DNA of 64,000 nucleotides from Apoda limacodes (lineage: Eukaryota > Arthropoda > Insecta > Lepidoptera > Limacodidae), in contig OX291545.1 in assembly GCA_946406115.1 (NCBI GenBank), positions 7,888,001 to 7,952,000 of the forward strand. The letters are read 5' to 3'. Made by a program: the position numbers and the translations under genes. Positions 11,801 through 23,900 of the stretch are shown here, one piece after another; positions within the stretch are counted from its first letter, which is position 1; each line of letters begins with the position of its first letter. The notes beneath the pieces are model-generated. The model had not been told where the DNA came from and did no database searches. It was given only the letters and a program-made list of their open reading frames with translations.

Positions 11801-13560
11801 TATTAATACCATCACTTAAGTAATACTTACAGCACAGATTATATAATACTGTACAAGCTTATAGTAAGTATACTTGAGTGAGTAGTAAATTACTTGAGCG
11901 GCTAACTTCCCACCTGTTTTAATTTTATGTTTATGTGTTTTCTCTATTTAATTACCAAAACATTTTATTCGATTGCTATGAATCTTTGGTCCATACTGTG
12001 GCGGCCGACGCCAGAAAGTTTTCTAGATTAGTAAAAACATTTGAAATCAGGTGGTGCGTGCGGTCAGTTTCAGCAAATGAGTGTATTTGAATGTAAAACT
12101 ATTAAAGATGAACAAGATGTTGAATTATTTACTTAGTTATGAAAACTATAACCTTTCAATAGCATTTTATTCTGTTGAACATAGGGCGCGTTCGTTCTTG
12201 GATTAAGAGTTTCCACGAATGATACTTTCACACTTTTGATAACGCCAGTTTTGCCACCGACACCTACCGTTCGTGTAGCTTGAAACGTTACTAACCAAAT
12301 TTTTGGTTACAAAAATACTATAATCTCTATTATCTCTTTTACTAAAAACGGTTTTAAACATCAATCGATCCACAAGACTTTCAGATTTAAGCAATAATTT
12401 CAATTCTACGGAACCCTACGAACGAATGAAATGCGTATACAACATGTAACTTGGCCGGCTTTTTTTCAAAATTGTAGGTAGGGAACCCTTAAAATTGTTT
12501 GAAGACCTTGTAATATAAATTCAGCCAGTCATTAACGAATATTAATTAAAATCAGATTCCAACAGTTTTATATTCTTACGAAACACTTACGCTAAATACA
12601 TACGTAGCTTACCTGTATATATGTAAAATTACACCCAGACAAAACTAAAATATAATTATAGCTGCGTGTGGTAAATTAAAATTTACCACTATAAAAATAT
12701 CGTAGTAAGACTTGCTATGACTTTGTTCATGTTGTATGTACGTATGTGGATTAATTTGGATAAATATTGTGCAGGATTACATTTGTGATTATTAATCATA
12801 CAGCCTACAAAATAATACAGCTATTATTTAACCCACAAGCGTAGCGACAACCCTTTCGTTAATGAGCAGTATCGCTTAAATAACTACACAAAGCGGCGAG
12901 CCTGAAAATTAAAGGAAGACTTACTACTGTATATTATTATGCTGTGGCGTAACCGTGTAGATAAAAAATGGCTTTTAGATTAGATTTTTATCAGAAAGGT
13001 ATGTGTATGCACACGTTGAATATTCTCTAACACCCCAGTACGTAATGATTATCACTTCCTAGTCATCTACGTCGTCACCGCCGCGTGCAAGCCCTATTAT
13101 TCTCCTAGGTTGATAATATTCAGGGCCATATCAATATATGTAACAGTGTACACGCTTGTCACCTGTTGCAGTTTACATTGACACGTAGTCTTATAAGATC
13201 ACTCTCGACTCTATGATCGTCCGTCCGTTACATCGTGACAGTCATCTTAAAACTGTCTGAATAGTTTAGACTTGAATGTTCTTACTATTATCCAGGAAAA
13301 AACCGCACCGAAGGTTCCGTACAAACTTATCAATATATATAGATAGTTCTTTCATCATAAGATAAATTCTAACAGGTTTATGCCTAAATTATAAGTTTTT
13401 GGATTTTTTCCTGTATTTGTCATGTAAAATCTTGCTTCTTGCCAAATGTGCAACAAAACTGGCCGTATTGTGGGCATATTTTTATTGCATAGACTTAGAA
13501 GCTTGATTTTGTTCAAAGTCTAAGTGATCGTCCACTTAAGTATTTGAATATCTGGAAGAC
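8880..13560. other. gene-free AT-rich stretch with minor repeats
   Basis: I find no supportable gene. Present are a 32-bp direct repeat (9642 and 9713), an inverted CCCGGAAACG..CGTTTCCCGGG near 9790-9840, and fragments of the 'AGGGTTCCGTA' family near 11665, 12407 and 13310. A GC-richer patch at about 10730-10820 has no clear identity. Open frames here are short and show no family resemblance. Confidence 0.5.
9642..9744 (+). repeat. 32-bp direct repeat pair
   Basis: GTCCCACGCCGATAACCGAA, extending through TTTAGGGCGGGC, occurs at 9642-9673 and again at 9713-9744. The intervening 39 bp is AT-rich and unrelated. The GC-rich units stand out from the neighbourhood. Their origin is unknown; a short transposon end duplicated in place is one possibility. 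Confidence 0.75.
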
Positions 13561-13689
13561 CAAGCTTTGCTCGTTTTTTTTTTAACAACGCCATCTATTG
13601 TTAAGTAGTTTTAGTGTTGCTGTGTCGGTAAAAATAATAGTATTACTACTCGCCATAGATTTCAGAAAGAGTCATATTTTTTAGTTTAT

Positions 13690-14255
13690 CATTGCCTGAA
13701 AACACGGATAAAACGTTTTCTAAAAATGAAACCTTATCGCCCCCGAAACCCCCTGCATGCTAAATTTCATGAAAATCGTTGTAGCCGTTACCGAGATATA
13801 GATTATATATGTATATACAAGAGATGCTCGTTTAAAGGTATTAGATATTAATTTCAACTTGATCCTCCACATTTTCTTGAGCAAAAGATTATATATGACA
13901 GACAGAGATTGTGATGACCTTGCTTCGTGTCAAATTTCATGATTCTAGGATAACGGAAAGTACCCAATAGGTTTTGATTTATTTGTGAATGTCAAAATAT
14001 GCGTCAAAAATGACGGTATTTATTCTGCTCAAACGGTTCCTATTTTTTTTGTGTTGACTAAGAAGCCTGATTTTTTTACAGCTTCAAGGGACCGTAGACC
14101 TTAGTAGGTATTTGTTATTAATTTCAACTCGATACCTTTACGCGTTCCTGAGAAATAGGGTCTTGACAGACAGACGGACAACAAAGTGATCTTATAAGGG
14201 AGGAACCCTTATAGGATCACTTTCCTTTTGGGGTACGGAACCCTAAAAATAGTCA
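13690..14255. repeat. 'AGGGTTCCGTA' lepidopteran repeat family copy
   Basis: The segment has AATTTCATGAAAATCGTTGT, then CAGACAGACGGACAACAAAG, then GTGATCTTATAAGG and GTACGGAACCCTAAAAAT. This set of phrases is typical of a dispersed lepidopteran repeat. A second, shorter part ends near 14648 (TACGGAACCCTAAAAAC), and a diverged relative lies at 34570-34655. It is non-coding. Confidence 0.6.
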
Positions 14256-14261
14256 AAAGTA

Positions 14262-14340
14262 TTATGTATGAAAATATATCACCCTCAGTGAGGATAGGCC
14301 GTGTCCCAACAGTGGGGACGTTTGAGTCTAGTAGATAAGG
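14262..14340 (+). repeat. fragment of a 'CCTCAGTGAGG' lepidopteran repeat
   Basis: ATCACCCTCAGTGAGGATAG followed by GCCGTGTCCCAACAGTGGGG matches the sequence at 24181-24225 closely (ATCACCCTCAGTGAGGGTAG..). Both are pieces of a dispersed element also hinted at near 33300-33400, where ACTGGGCCCGCCTGTGGACT precedes it. It is probably a LINE or SINE end. Confidence 0.55.
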
Positions 14341-14659
14341 ATTATACCTATATATTAAATAATTAATAGATAGGTAAGTAAACATATTTTTTAATTTTTT
14401 AATTTTACGTTTGGATACCGAACAATGATTTTTTTTAATATAAACATGTTTAAAAAATTTGTTGTCAGACCCTGTTGCAAGCAATTAAGAGGTGTCAAGT
14501 TATTTCTTACGTCTTAGCGTCAACTATAAACGTCTCCGCATTTCACGTCATATGATTTCTCGAATAGTTAAAGATTTTGAATGTTTAAAGTAAAAATATT
14601 AGAATCGAACAATCCTTCTGAAAGTAAAAATACGGAACCCTAAAAACAGTCTAGAAATT

Positions 14660-17640
14660 GAGTTCGGTGGTGGACCACATCGGTCACCAAACGGTATCTC
14701 CAAAGCGCCTCAAGCAAATAAGAAGTAATATCTATATGTGGAGTATCCACACACACAACGGACTTCTACAGTCATATCCTCGTAAGCTGGAGTGCCCCTG
14801 TCAGACAATGGCTAGTCATGGTTCTGTAAGGCTGCTAAAAAAGTGTATCTAACTATAATAAAATCAGTTCGTGAATCATATTTTAACCACGTTTGTTTAT
14901 AATGCAAGAAAGAAATAGATGTCTTAAAAGATAAATCGCATCGCCCACCCACCACCGAATAATAATTATGTCTCCATTCCAAACTCTAAACAGTTAAGTG
15001 TCTATTCTATTAGTAGAAACCTATTCAATTAAAAAGCTATTTCCACTGTGATATGATAAACTGATAAATAAACAACAGGTATGACACAGGACATGTCTGC
15101 ACGTTCAGTAGTCAATGACCTACACCACTGATGCGATGCCAAAAATACATCTAATTACAATACGTGTCGTTAGTAATGATTCATTACTCAATTTTTAACG
15201 CTGAATTATTGTAACAAAAAACCATTACCAATTGCAAAAATTGATACACATAATTGTTATTTTTGAAAATAGTATTTATAAAGATTTTGGCAACAGTTCG
15301 ACGTAAGAAGAATTCAGTTCCAATTTAATTTGAGTTGTCTGCGATCCTTTGCACAACGTCGCCCACCCCTCACCCGGTTATTGAACTTGCTCGCTCAAAT
15401 ACAATTTATACCTTCTACTGTAATGTAACTACAATTTTTTTATAGCACCAAGGGTGGCAAAGAATCATACAACCCGCAGGATATTAAGAGGATACACTTT
15501 GCGGCGCCCCGCAACGGGCTCAAATTTACTGATCAATCACTGTGAAATGTCTTATTCATAATCCCAAGCCAAATACCTATGTCTGTGGTTTTCCAAAATC
15601 TTGCAAAATGTTTTTATTAGTTAGAAATCTTTTTTAAACCATTTGTATGAAAAAATTGAATCCTGTATAAATTTTGTACTATAAAATTTAAGAGAAAACT
15701 AACACACTGTAGACCTAGATATTTCTTACTAGAATATGCCTTCAAAGTTTCGTGGTGTTTTATCTGGAAGCGTCAAAAAAAGTGAAAAATTCGTTTGTAA
15801 GCACGCTGAGAGGCGCTCCGAATCGTATTCTGTTAAGCGGTTACCGTAATAGCCTATACGTTACCGTAAATAGTTTCCGAGATAATAGAAGCCTTGCAAC
15901 AAGCGCTGTCAATTGATATTTAATATTTCCTCTGCGCATAAAGCGAATATAAAAAATATGCTATTACTAAGGCTCCGTCTGTCACCAGGCTGTATAGTTA
16001 GACAGTTGAAATTTACCCAGATGCTGTATTTCTGTTGCCGCTATTTATTTATTGTTGCTTGCTAGTTTATTCTTACATTTATACTAGTAAAAAAAATATA
16101 CAATAATCTTGAACATAATGTATAAAAATTTTAAAGCAAACACAACTTGCATAATACATTAGTCTCTTAATCGACGTTTTTTTTATAGAAAGATTTTTTG
16201 AATGTACACAGCATATTATTTAAACAACAATAAAAAAGAAGAAATAATATAAAAAACACACGACAAATTACAGTAACAAAGAAAAAACCTCAAAAAATTA
16301 CATTAAAAAAGAAAAACACAAAAAAATTAACCAAACATAATTAAAAAGAAAACACAATTGGCCTGCAAGCTAAATGCTGTTCTCAATAAACCTACGAAAT
16401 TGGTTTAGCGAGCTAGCAAATATGTCTACTGGCTCGTGACAATCTACGAGTCTTAACATATTTATTAGGTATAAGAAAACCGATGTCATCAAAAAGAGTA
16501 AGATATTATGCAATAAACTTTCAGTATATAATTATTTTACATGCACATCGTTTTTGTAACCAATTTTTAATTCTCTTTTTAAGGGGAGCTCGGCCTTAGT
16601 GTCATATTTTGTAAGTGTACACATTGAGTGGTTTTTTTCTATTCTATTCAAGCAAATTTAAATATAATAAAATCTCTCTTTTTAGTAGAAGGTACGCAAA
16701 GTAGTGTACAAAATAAGTTTAGTTTTAACAAAATTAAGACACTAAGTTGCCTTCTTTAGGTGTTCATAGGATTTGAAACTACATAAGTAGGTATGTAGTT
16801 AGATAAAATAATAGCCAACGTGCCCCGTTTCTAAAGCCAATACCAAAATAGCCCGAACTAGTGAAATAATAGTGTCACACGCTGGCTGTACTACACGGGC
16901 ACGGCATACAGTCAGGTGACTGTTTCACCTTGCGATTAGTAACTAATTAACGAAGGTACCTAACACTGTTATAGTTCTTTCTACTGCTTACTAATTATAG
17001 TTAGTTATTCATAAATCTAGTACGTATGTTAGTAAAGTTATATTATAATTTTATCAAAAACTTTTTTTTTTGAGTCCTTGATTTTTTTTAAATAGGCGCT
17101 AAATATATAATTTTTTTAATATTAAATCAATGTAAATTCATCAATTAATTGAATTATTCGCAATGACGCAATATATGCATATATATATATTGGGTATATC
17201 CGCCCACATTTTCAATGTAGGCACTTGTTTTCTGTCATAAATAATTTTACTACTTAGATAAAAAACAGTAGAAAAATTAAAAACTATATACCTATGTTAG
17301 TACTTATGTTTATTGCTGCAAGTATAAATTAAATACTGATGTTAGACATTTTAGATAATAAAAAAATGTGTTATATATATAAATTGACTTACCTTGAATA
17401 AATCCTATTGTATCAAATGATCATAAAACACTATATTTGCTGTCACAAAAAACACAAACCAATTTTGGTACGCAACGATATCCACTCAGCAATAATATTA
17501 CACCTAATAATGCGAAAATAATTGTAGCTATTCTAGTGTGAAAAACGCGAGTACATTGTAGCAAAATAATAGTTCACAATACTAATCAACTTTAGCTATA
17601 AGTAAGCTTTTAAAAATAATAGTGTTAATAAATCAACTTC
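14660..17640. other. gene-free AT-rich stretch
   Basis: I see no gene with family support. An open frame from 14658 to 14852 (64 codons) has no recognisable motif. Homopolymer- and AT-rich tracts dominate, for example the A-rich 16200-16340 segment and a short (TA)n near 17175. Confidence 0.5.
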
Positions 17641-18205
17641 TTTAAATGAATGGGGTGACCTTTACGCGTGCGCGTGGAACCGGTATACATTGGCCCGGTT
17701 TACCCTACTGACTGGCTGGTGACGGTGACCCCGGCACACGGAGTACATTGTTCGGCATTTCCTTCGATCGCGAGGAGTGCAGAGCGATGTTATGTCATTT
17801 TTGACACCATGGCTAATTTAAAAAGCAGTGACATCTAGTGTTGCCCGTCTAAAATAATGATCTTCTGCAAAAAACTTTGGTAAGCGCCATCTATCCGTGA
17901 GTAGATATTTATAGAACTTCGACATAGTTATTTTCTGTCAGAACTAAAGAACCAGTGTCAGTCTGTTTAAGAAAATATAGTGATTATATTCTCTTTAAGG
18001 TCAGTTTTTAGAACGCGCAGGATGTTAGTTTAGCTGCGTTTTGTTGGCGGTATCGCATAATCTTTGAAATCGTTCTGTTCACCAAATTTAAATAAACAAT
18101 ATGGCCGTTCACTATTTTGACAGGGCATTCACTGCTCTACCTCCCGAACAAGGCAAGTCAATGCGTAGAATGCGGACCGGAAGTAAACCGGCCGACCGGC
18201 CATAG
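17640..18205. promoter_or_regulatory. CpG-rich patch, possible promoter region
   Basis: Between about 17660 and 17790, and again near 18160-18200, the DNA is unusually rich in C, G and CpG for this window, with motifs such as ACGCGTGCGCGTGG and TTCGATCGCGAGG. On the minus strand a TCAGTA inside CCAGTCAGTAGGG resembles the arthropod initiator. On the plus strand an ATG at 18101 in good context opens a 34-codon frame (MAVHYFDRAF..). That frame contains a possible GC-type donor, CAAG|GCAAGT. No downstream exon could be joined, so this is only a candidate for a transcription start. Confidence 0.3.
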
Positions 18206-18794
18206 CCCACATTATAAGTCTGGGGTGTACCCCACATAGCCCATTTATTCTTGGTCACCAGAAAGATTTAATCTGCGTATAAAGCGCATTCAATGCGTAT
18301 AATGCTTGTCAACAAAACGCCACTTATAATATGGACTTTTTATCAGCATTTAATTATCATTTGCTATGATGTCAATCACCAGCAACTTCAAGATATATAC
18401 GTCAATGATTATAATAAAGCAGTAGATATTCTATCTACTTTATAAGTTTGATACATCTTCTATTGCAGAGCTGAAATAGTTTTGGGGAAATAATTTCTCC
18501 TAATCTAACAATTTTCCAAATGGAGTAGGGTTCATCAGTATCAGGGTTCCACTTTGGCATATGAAAATTACTTATAATTAGTTATAGCTAGAAACCCAAG
18601 TTGGGACTAACGAGTGGTTCCCATTTCGTGTACGGTAGGTACAAGAGAGCAAATTAAATAAATATAGGGTTTTATAAAATACAGTAAGTCAGCCGGCCAC
18701 GGACTCCATAGCTTTTAGAATATTGCATATATTACAAGTAAAACCGAAAGTAAACAAAACTGCTTGAGTCATGAACTGAAATATGCTGTTTGGG

Positions 18795-18945
18795 ACATCC
18801 TCCTACTAAGTGGACAGACAACCTCCTTAGAACTTCAGAAAGCCACTGTACAGAGGCGGACTAAGACCGGCCGTTGTGAAGACATAATATGATGGAGATC
18901 AAGTTCAACAGTGGATGTCCACAGGCTTCGATGATACACTACACT
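18795..18945 (+). pseudogene. RTE-like LINE C-terminal fragment
   Basis: A short degenerate stretch encodes TKWTDNLLRTS and later DGDQVQQWMSTG on the plus strand. That corresponds to the extreme C-terminus of RTE-type LINE polymerases (a WTDDL..QQWT pattern). There are stops inside. It is a 5'-truncated relic. Confidence 0.55.
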
Positions 18946-19170
18946 ACAGGATGATACATCCCAATATTTACATTTCGATTTTCTGGCACGTTTTCCGTTC
19001 ATTGGTTTTTATCTTATCTTGCAAGTGTTAAATAAAAATTTAATTAATATTTTTGGAGATTCCACACAGCGACGTCTTATACTATACTGTAGAATAATTG
19101 AAGAAAGAAAATAATATATGGAATAACAGGTTTGGGCTTAATACTACATATATTCATGAATTAGTTGGAT

Positions 19171-19554
19171 TTAATGGTGTATTACGGCCAGGGGTTGCAC
19201 CATGGATATTTGACCGCCGTTGGCTGCTTGGTGTTTTTTTGGATATGTGTGTGCACATATTTGCATAGATAGTGTGGATTTAATGGCGCGGTTTCTGCAT
19301 GATTGATTGGCAACAGGTGGACAAGGTGGAAGCTTCTTGTCACTTCTTCTTCCCAAAATAGCTTTTTTCCAAAATGACTGTAAGTTAAATGATTTGCATT
19401 TATTGCCAGACTGTCGTGTGGTAGCTGAGCTACTTCGTGATTTAAGGCAGTGAATATCTGTATGCATATGCATGTTTGTGTGATGCGTCCTCTCGCGTTT
19501 GGACCGTCTTTGGCACCGGGCGGCCGATGGCGGATTACAGCAGGTTATTAACAA
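19171..19554 (-). CDS. unidentified 127-codon open frame
   Basis: An ATG-started open frame with basic and Cys/Ser-rich composition, including RRSKRERTHHTN and KSRSSSATTRQSGN. I recognise no domain, signal peptide or membrane segment. No neighbouring exon with matching phase was found, and there is no clear start context. It could be part of a retrotransposon ORF1 or chance; a real gene is the less likely reading. Confidence 0.15.
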   Translation of the reverse strand: MLITCCNPPSAARCQRRSKRERTHHTNMHMHTDIHCLKSRSSSATTRQSGNKCKSFNLQSFWKKAILGRRSDKKLPPCPPVANQSCRNRAIKSTLSMQICAHTYPKKHQAANGGQISMVQPLAVIHH

Positions 19555-19559
19555 CTATT

Positions 19560-20900
19560 TTTATTATATTTATTAAATATTATTATACTTGTACATATGA
19601 AAGTTTACTTTTTTTTAGTTCATTAATTCTTAATATATATTTATTTGTGTATATGTATATTTATGTGTGTATTTATGTATTTAATATATTGTAAACATAG
19701 CGTACCGAAGATTGAGATATTGATTGACTGATTTAAATGCTTCGTAGTTTATTAAAACCTAATAAATATAAATGATATACAATAAATGTACTGAAATACC
19801 TATAGTCTATGAAATATTGTGTATAATAAATATATTTAGTTTTATTTTCTTTCACGACAAAATCGCAATAGTTTAAACATTCATACTTTGTCAAAAATGT
19901 TTTTGACCACTGAACACAAGCTAAAAGGTCAATGTACGAAATTCTTCGTGCTTGAGTACGATAAATATCTCAATTTTCCTTCACAAGATTGAGGATATTT
20001 GACGCTTCACATTGCGCATCCTCTATGCTACATAAAATCAAAAAATAATTATTAACATGTGTATACACAACTTCGTTCTGAGTAGCTTTACTAAATAACT
20101 TATATTACTAAGTGTTTCTATACAGATTGTATACTTGTCAGCTGATTAACAAAGTATTGTATTATTACTTCAGTTTTGTTTCTTGCCGGCTCTTTTGGGC
20201 AATTTTATTACATTGTTAAATAGATTGTATTGATGATTTAAGTGTTCACAAAAACCTACTTTAGTAACTTTTACGTAATTGATTAAAAAAATTAACTATT
20301 ATAAATTGTGTAAACACATTATTATTATATTAAACGGGTATTTACATGAAACATTTTATTTATTTCCAATATTTCGACACCGAAATAAATACTTGTGTGA
20401 TACTATTAAAAAACTCGTGTTTTTAAACCCCTTATTTCATAAACTACTATTTTATAATAATTGAATATACATACATATTATACATAGAAAACGCCCAGAC
20501 TCACGACAAACACAAATGTTCACAACATAAATGTTAGACAATAAAAATATTTTTTTTTTTGAAATTTGCATTGCAAATTTATTTCACCAGTATAAGTTTT
20601 CAGTTACTTCCAGCGTTAGTATTAAATGTAAAACCGTCAAAAGGATTAGAACAAGGTTTGTTTCCTTGTTCACTCCAGGCACTATATTGTAAAATCTATT
20701 CGTAACTCTATCCATTCATAATAAATTTTCTTTCCTCAAGATGTAATATTACATTACAGACATCAGCAAAACACATTTATATCCTTTTTTTTTATAAATA
20801 CATATTATACATAAAATTTCATATTATACATAGATTCAATCATTTAAGCATTTGAATACAACCTTCATTCAACATAGCTTCAGTCTTTATTGAAAAAAAA
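19560..20900. other. AT-rich intergenic stretch before the SPCS2 3' end
   Basis: Very AT-rich, with T-runs and short non-coding frames. A near-palindrome, AAATTTGCATTGCAAATTT, lies near 20563-20581. I see no gene. Confidence 0.5.
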
Positions 20901-20914
20901 TGGTGCTCACATTA

Positions 20915-20920
20915 TTTATT
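20915..20920 (-). terminator. poly(A) signal for SPCS2
   Basis: AATAAA on the minus strand (TTTATT on plus), 56 bases beyond the stop codon of SPCS2. A second candidate lies at about 20886-20891. The distance fits a short 3' UTR. Confidence 0.5.
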
Positions 20921-20975
20921 TTTAAAAAACAAGTACATTTCAGACCTTATAAAAATAATGAGATAGTTTAAGTAA

Positions 20976-23900
20976 CTACTTCTCTTTCTTCTCAGAAGAT
21001 AAGGAGTTGTACAACTTGGTGACTTCGCTGACCACGATCGACTGAACGACTAAACCGTTGGTGTCAATGAAGTTGGCAAAAGACTTATTGATGGAGGCCT
21101 CACGAGTCTTGCCTTTAGCATCATGCAGAACCAATACAAGATTGTATTTGTCATCGTGTCTGCAAAAAAAAGGGGTAACATAATGTACAATTCCAAATTT
21201 TACAGCATGTATGGTTTAGGTCTATAGAGCTACAAACTTTTCTGGACTCTGTGTTTGTTCGCTAGTGTCGATGTAAGTTAACACCATTTCAATATGGCTA
21301 CTGGAGTTTTGATTTATGACCACTGGCTCAAAAAAAAATGTTGCACTGAAGTTGTAAGAATGCTTTTTAGGGTTCCGTAACAAGAGGGTGCCAACAAAGC
21401 CCTATTATTAAGCCTGCACTGCCTGTCTGTCCGTCTGACTATTAAAAGGGTCTATCTTTTATACCGAAATAAGTAGGAGCCTGAATTTTTCACAGAATAT
21501 GTGTTACAATAAGGAATTATTTAGCAAATAATAAAAAGTTAAATTTAAGGGGGGGTCCCCATACAAAAAACACACTTCCGATGTTTTTGCTCTATTGTAA
21601 AAACAGTAATAGGTACACACAAACTTCAAACTTGCATTTTCGATTCGATTCTTGAAAGTAAAGAAAAAAATGCATCCTCAATTTTAAAGGAAAATGATAA
21701 AAACACATGGTTTTATGCACTATTTACCGAAATAGCTCCCCATCCCCCCTTTTTCCCATATAGCTTCCTTAGCTAAAATAAAGAGTCCCAACTTACTTTT
21801 TCACATATGAACTTGCTTCCCATGTCCTTGTATTGTTTCCAGACTTTTCTTTGGCCACCACAAATATACCTTTCTCTTTGAAGGTGGTATACAACGTCAG
21901 AATTCCCATAAGTACGAAGTACGACGATACGCAAATTATTAGAACCAATCTGAAATTCAAATTATTTTAAAATTTTCAACCCTCTTCATGTAGTACCTCG
22001 TTTTCATATTTAAAGTGCAGTAACTACCTAACTAGCGCCGCCAAAGATATTCTTTATTTCCTCTTTGTACAAAACACATTTCTAAAGTGTTAAAACCAAT
22101 TACAGTAAAACCCGCTTAATACGATTTCTCGTATTTTACGTCAGTCCCTACAAAATGAAGCATGTTTTTATACATTTTTTCACGCTTAATAAGATTCGCC
22201 ACCCGTTAAATACGCCATCTGTACACTTTTATAATCTCATGTAGCAGCGGTTACTCATTAATGTTAGCGAAAAGCATTGTCACTTCAGGGTAAGATGAAT
22301 GTATTGCACGTTTGATAAAAACTCACTAACAAAAAATCAAACACAGTTAGCTACTGAGCTTCAGTTTCTCTTTGGAAATGTGATTACTTTGAGTAATGTC
22401 ATCAATACTATGATGTAACGCAATTTGATAATTAAACACACAACATTAGTATACTAGTAGTAATGTTTTATTTTCGCTATCCCCGCTTAAGACGCGTTTT
22501 TGGCTGGGTCCCTATGAAATCGTCTTAAGCGGGTTTTACTGCATTTAGTTATTAGCTATTTTTAGAATGTTTTGTATTATATCAGGAATATACCTGAGAG
22601 TTGTAGACTATCTACAACTTACAAGTATATTCTAGAAACGACGTAAAACGTTCTAAAAATAGATTATAACTGGTTTTAAATAATTTGTTACTAATAAAAA
22701 ATGTGTTTTGTACAAAGAGGAAATAAAGAATATATTTTGACGGCGCTAGTTAGGTAGTCACTGCGCCTTCAGTATATGTTGTTTTATAGTGTATAGAGTG
22801 GATTTTGTAAGTTTGTTTATACATATTATTTAATATTATGTTTATGACGAACAGGGACTATAGCGGGGCAACTTTCACCTCACTCTCACACTCCACTTAT
22901 ATTTTGTAATTTACCACACACCTCACACTTTGTACCCTTTGTAATTTACCACCATCTAGGTAATAAATAACAAATCAAAACATAAAGGTAAATCTGACGT
23001 AACTTTTTTCATACAACATTTTGTGTGTTACATTAAATATTTTTAACTATAAAGATTTTGCTACTCAAAATGTGTTATTACCACATATCGCTATATACCA
23101 AGTCGCTTAAAGCACAATCATCCAAAAAAAATCAGTACAGCCAAGTATGTAACAAATTAATTGAATGTACTCATATGCATTCAACAACTCTGGTTGTTTT
23201 ATAATATGCTTTTGTAACTATAGTAAATAGCGATCAATGATAATAACGTATTTTTTTTACTGGTGAAATTATTATAAATTATTAAATTTTTGTTAGGGAC
23301 AAAAAGTAGCCTTTTTCCGAGAGAAAGTCCTCCAGCTATGGTATTACAAAAATATGGTCATACCGAGGTCTCATTATGACCTGAAGGAATAGTGCCCTAC
23401 AGTATCTGCAGAAAAACTCTCAATCACTATACAAAATATTGTGTGTCCTAATCCGCCCATCGATCTATTGCTTTGCGAAAAATCAGATCAACTAGTTTCT
23501 TGTGGCTGCAACATTAAGGCTCAATCAATCAATATCTCAGTAAAGCTTCTTCTCAAAACCTATAGTGTGGATAGTAAAAAGTGATTTAAAATTGTAGCTT
23601 TGAACATATGAATACCTTGACTGTGGGAATGGATACAAATAATCCCAGAGGAGAGCATATAAAGCAACACCTACAGCTACAGCACACAGGAACAGTCGTC
23701 CGTCAATCAGTGCAAAACTTTCCTTGCACTTAAGATCTTCAGTTAGAACCTGAGAAAAAGAAATTTAGAAATAAATTTATAAGTTACATTTATTTTTCTC
23801 TACCTTTTGCCCAGTGCCCAGATGTTTGCGTGGTAAATACCATGTTGCTTGCTACTATCATAATGCTTGCAAAACACCTTCCTTATTTAAAAAGCAAATG

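Noticed and set aside
18101..18205. 34-codon plus-strand frame MAVHYFDRAF.. as a gene
   Set aside because: Too short, no domain, no joinable exon. Kept only as part of the CpG-patch observation.
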